Shown here: piece after piece, positions 6,169 to 7,952 of the stretch
How the letters are laid out: each line of letters opens with the position of its first letter
Numbering within the stretch: position 1 is the first letter of the stretch
Assembly (NCBI RefSeq): GCF_000721935.1
Contig: NZ_KL585395.1
Location: 45,777-53,728 of the forward strand
Source of the DNA: Streptomyces sp. NRRL WC-3549
Lineage (GTDB): Bacteria; Actinomycetota; Actinomycetes; Streptomycetales; Streptomycetaceae
Length of the DNA stretch: 7,952 bases
Direction of reading: 5' to 3'
Program-made: the position numbers and the translations under genes
The notes under the pieces: model-generated
What the model saw: only the letters and a program-made list of their open reading frames with translations
Database searches by the model: none
What the model was told of the DNA's origin: nothing

Positions 6169-7481
6169 GCCCCCACCTCCTGCTCCGCGCGGTCGCGGTC
6201 CACGGGCACGGGCAGGAACACCGCGACCTCGTAGCCGCCGTCCTCCGTCTCCCCGGCCGTCATCTCGCCGTCCAGCATCGCCACCCGCTCCCGCATCCCG
6301 GTGACGCCGTGCCCGGCCCCCGGCGACGGCTTCACCAGGCCCCTGGGGGGCCCGTTGACGACACGGAGCCCCAGCCCGCCGAGCACGTACCCGATCTCCA
6401 CCTTCGCGGGCGCCCCCGGCGCGTGCCGGAGGGTGTTGCTCAGCGCCTCCTGCACGATCCGGTACGCCGACAGCTCGACGCCCTGCGGCAGGACGCGTAC
6501 CGCTCCGGTGACGGTCTTCTCCGTCTCCAGCCCCGTCTCACGGACGTTGTCCAGCAGCCGGTCCAACTCCGCCAGCGTGGGCTGCGGGGCGTCCGGCAGC
6601 TCCTGGTCCTCCGCCCGTACGACCCCGAGGACCCGGCGGAGCTCGGTCAGGGCGGCGACCGCGTTCTCTCGGATGGTGACGAAGGCCTGCTCCAGTTCGG
6701 GCGGCGGGTTCTCCACCCGGTACGGGGCGGCCTCGGCCTGGATCGCGACGACGGACATGTGGTGGGCGACCACGTCGTGCAGTTCCCGCGCGATGGTGGT
6801 GCGCTCCTCGAGGAGCGTGCGCCGGTCGCGTTCCACTGCGGTGACGGTGCGCTGCACGGTCACCTCCTGCTTCGCCTCCCGCCGGGTCTGCACCAGGACC
6901 ACGACGAGCAGGGCGACCGCGGAGGTGAGGGCCATGCCGAAGGTGATGGCGGAGCTGTGGCCGCCGACGTTCTCCACGAGGGTCCCGATGAGCAGGGTGA
7001 CCAGCCACATCCAGGCGGCGGTGCGCGGGCGGGTCCGCGCCGCGACGACGATCAGCACACCCAGGTGGCAGACGAAGGCGGTCGGTGACCAGGGCCACTG
7101 GTCGTGGCCCACCACGGCCACCAACGGGGTCGAGGCGACCGACACCCAGAAGGCGAGGAGGGGCCGGACCAGCGTCGCCAACAGCGTGCCGGCCGGCACG
7201 AACGCGGTGATGACGGTCGCCACCCCGAACGGCGAGTAGGCGTTCGCCACGAAGACGCCCTGCATCAGGGCGATCAGCGCGACCAGTCCCACCACGGCGT
7301 GCGGGAACCAGACGGCGCCCTTGCGGAGCGGCCCGGGCAGACGCCGGATCACCGGCCCGTCGGTGCCCAGCGGGGCCAGCGGGCGGAAGTCGAGCACATG
7401 CTGGAACAGGTCCTGCCGCAGGCCGTCCAACGCCCCGGCGGCCATCCGGTGCTCCGGGCTTCTGGTCTTGGTCTCGGTCAC
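6165..7481 (-). CDS. Membrane sensor histidine kinase, NarL-system (HisKA_3) type
   Basis: A 438-residue sensor that phosphorylates the regulator encoded immediately downstream. The N-terminal half holds about five or six hydrophobic spans (near residues 56-77, 83-105, 107-125, 135-148, 154-172 and 178-199) with only short loops, so it probably senses a signal within or at the membrane. A charged coiled linker (200-228) leads to the HisKA_3 dimerisation helix with phospho-acceptor His235 in ARELHDVVAHHMSVV. The ATP-binding domain follows, with the N-box EALSNTLRHA (345-354) and the G-box GHGVTGMRERV (390-400). The usual Asp of the first glycine box is replaced by an Asn-Gly pair (LRVVNGPP). 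The start shown is the GTG at 7481-7479 giving MTETKTRSPE. An ATG at 7445-7443 with GGAG six nt upstream is a real alternative and would shorten the protein by 12 residues. It is the first gene of the kinase-regulator-P450 unit. The ligand is unknown. Confidence 0.95.
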   Translation of the reverse strand: MTETKTRSPEHRMAAGALDGLRQDLFQHVLDFRPLAPLGTDGPVIRRLPGPLRKGAVWFPHAVVGLVALIALMQGVFVANAYSPFGVATVITAFVPAGTLLATLVRPLLAFWVSVASTPLVAVVGHDQWPWSPTAFVCHLGVLIVVAARTRPRTAAWMWLVTLLIGTLVENVGGHSSAITFGMALTSAVALLVVVLVQTRREAKQEVTVQRTVTAVERDRRTLLEERTTIARELHDVVAHHMSVVAIQAEAAPYRVENPPPELEQAFVTIRENAVAALTELRRVLGVVRAEDQELPDAPQPTLAELDRLLDNVRETGLETEKTVTGAVRVLPQGVELSAYRIVQEALSNTLRHAPGAPAKVEIGYVLGGLGLRVVNGPPRGLVKPSPGAGHGVTGMRERVAMLDGEMTAGETEDGGYEVAVFLPVPVDRDRAEQEVGA

Positions 7482-7586
7482 GCTTCCACGGTAGGCGGCG
7501 GCCCGGCCCGGGTCGTCGGCAGTGATGCGGATCCTGCGCCGTCCGTCTCAAGTACTACGAGGACCAAGGGCTGTCCCCACGCCGGG
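7482..7586 (-). promoter_or_regulatory. Intergenic region upstream of the sensor kinase, probable promoter
   Basis: These 105 bases lie between the hydrolase stop and the kinase start, both on the minus strand, and probably hold the kinase-regulator promoter. A near-palindrome CTCAAGTACTACGAG (plus-strand reading, 7547-7561) centred on AGTACT lies about 66 bp upstream of the start, a plausible operator position. On the minus strand TTGAGA overlaps this element and could be a -35 box, but no good -10 follows. No terminator for the hydrolase gene is evident, so readthrough into the kinase is possible. All functional roles here are inferred. Confidence 0.4.
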
Positions 7587-7952
7587 TCACCAGGCGAGCT
7601 GGGCGATCTCCTCGGCCACCACCGCGCAGGCGTCCGCCGACGGGTCGATGAGCGGGAAGTGCCCGACCCCGTCCAGCACGGTCAGCCCCACCAGTTCGCC
7701 CGCCCCGGCCGCCGCGTCCACGAACGCCTCGGACACCGCCTGCGGCACGGTCAGGTCCCCGCCGCCCTGCACGACGGCGGTCGCGACCCCGGTCGGAAGC
7801 AGCACGGCGGGGTCGACGTGCGCCCGCCTCTCCTCGAAGTGCTCCTTGCCGCCCAGGAGTTGGTGGAGCGCACCGGAGCACACATCCAGCTCGGCAGCGC
7901 TCACGAAGTCGCCGATCGGCGCCAGCGCGACGACTCCGCGCAGCGGCGGGGG
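7587..7952 (-). CDS. Alpha/beta hydrolase, C-terminal part (cut by window edge)
   Basis: The frame is open from the right edge to the TGA at 7589-7587, giving the last 121 residues of a protein probably about 240-270 long. At the edge it reads LRGVVALAPIGDF, the strand-plus-loop that in alpha/beta hydrolases follows the nucleophile-bearing elbow. The catalytic Asp is likely in VVQGGGDLTVP (codon 7755-7757), matching the usual G..D..VP pattern, and the catalytic His in DGVGHFPLIDP (codon 7659-7661). The serine elbow (GxSxG) would lie outside the window. A GTG at 7904 exists but the homology continues upstream of it, so it is not the true start. The substrate cannot be told; small esterase or lipase-like activity is the family expectation. 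It lies 105 bp upstream of the kinase on the same strand. Confidence 0.85.
   Translation of the reverse strand, partial: PPPLRGVVALAPIGDFVSAAELDVCSGALHQLLGGKEHFEERRAHVDPAVLLPTGVATAVVQGGGDLTVPQAVSEAFVDAAAGAGELVGLTVLDGVGHFPLIDPSADACAVVAEEIAQLAW

Noticed and set aside
1..7952. Mobile element, CRISPR array or defence island
   Set aside because: I found no direct-repeat/spacer pattern, transposase or integrase frame, tRNA or attachment-like repeat. Codon and base composition look uniform across the window.

Overview
This window looks like core chromosome from a Streptomyces species or a close relative. G+C is very high, third codon positions are overwhelmingly G or C, GTG starts are frequent, and the gene content is typical of actinomycetes (purA, a NarL-type two-component system, a CYP107-like P450). 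I see no tRNA, rRNA, insertion sequence, CRISPR array, integrase or other sign of a mobile island.

Layout, left to right. Positions 1-924 (minus) hold the N-terminal three quarters of adenylosuccinate synthetase (purA), cut by the left edge. A 187-bp divergent intergenic region (925-1111) follows, with an imperfect 12-bp-stem hairpin and small inverted repeats. On the plus strand, 1112-1972 encodes a protein with a diacylglycerol-kinase-like fold in which the signature catalytic motifs are degenerate. Forty bases later, 2013-4319 encodes a large membrane protein of unknown function. It has a collagen-like, proline-rich N-terminus specified by 42-bp DNA repeats, about six membrane spans and an outside loop with two cysteines. 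These two probably form an operon that converges on the next unit with an 11-bp gap.

On the minus strand, reading right to left: 7587-7952 is the C-terminal part of an alpha/beta hydrolase cut by the right edge; 6165-7481 is a membrane sensor histidine kinase; 5500-6168 is its NarL/LuxR-type response regulator, with an ATGA start/stop overlap; and 4331-5490 is a cytochrome P450 starting 9 bp after the regulator. The P450 reading frame is broken near 5068-5073 by what looks like a roughly 46-nt deletion. The loss removes the conserved PLP...VI..LLG segment and puts the I-helix, ExxR and heme-binding cysteine out of frame, so the gene is a recent pseudogene (or a sequence error). 

Functionally, the kinase and regulator form a complete phosphorelay pair, and the P450 is placed as though co-transcribed with it. 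The purA side is housekeeping purine synthesis and is transcribed away from everything else. I found no convincing new defence or mobile system. The most interesting points are the broken P450, the apparent pseudo-kinase, the collagen-like membrane protein and a possible start-occluding alternative RNA structure in the leader of the pseudo-kinase gene.
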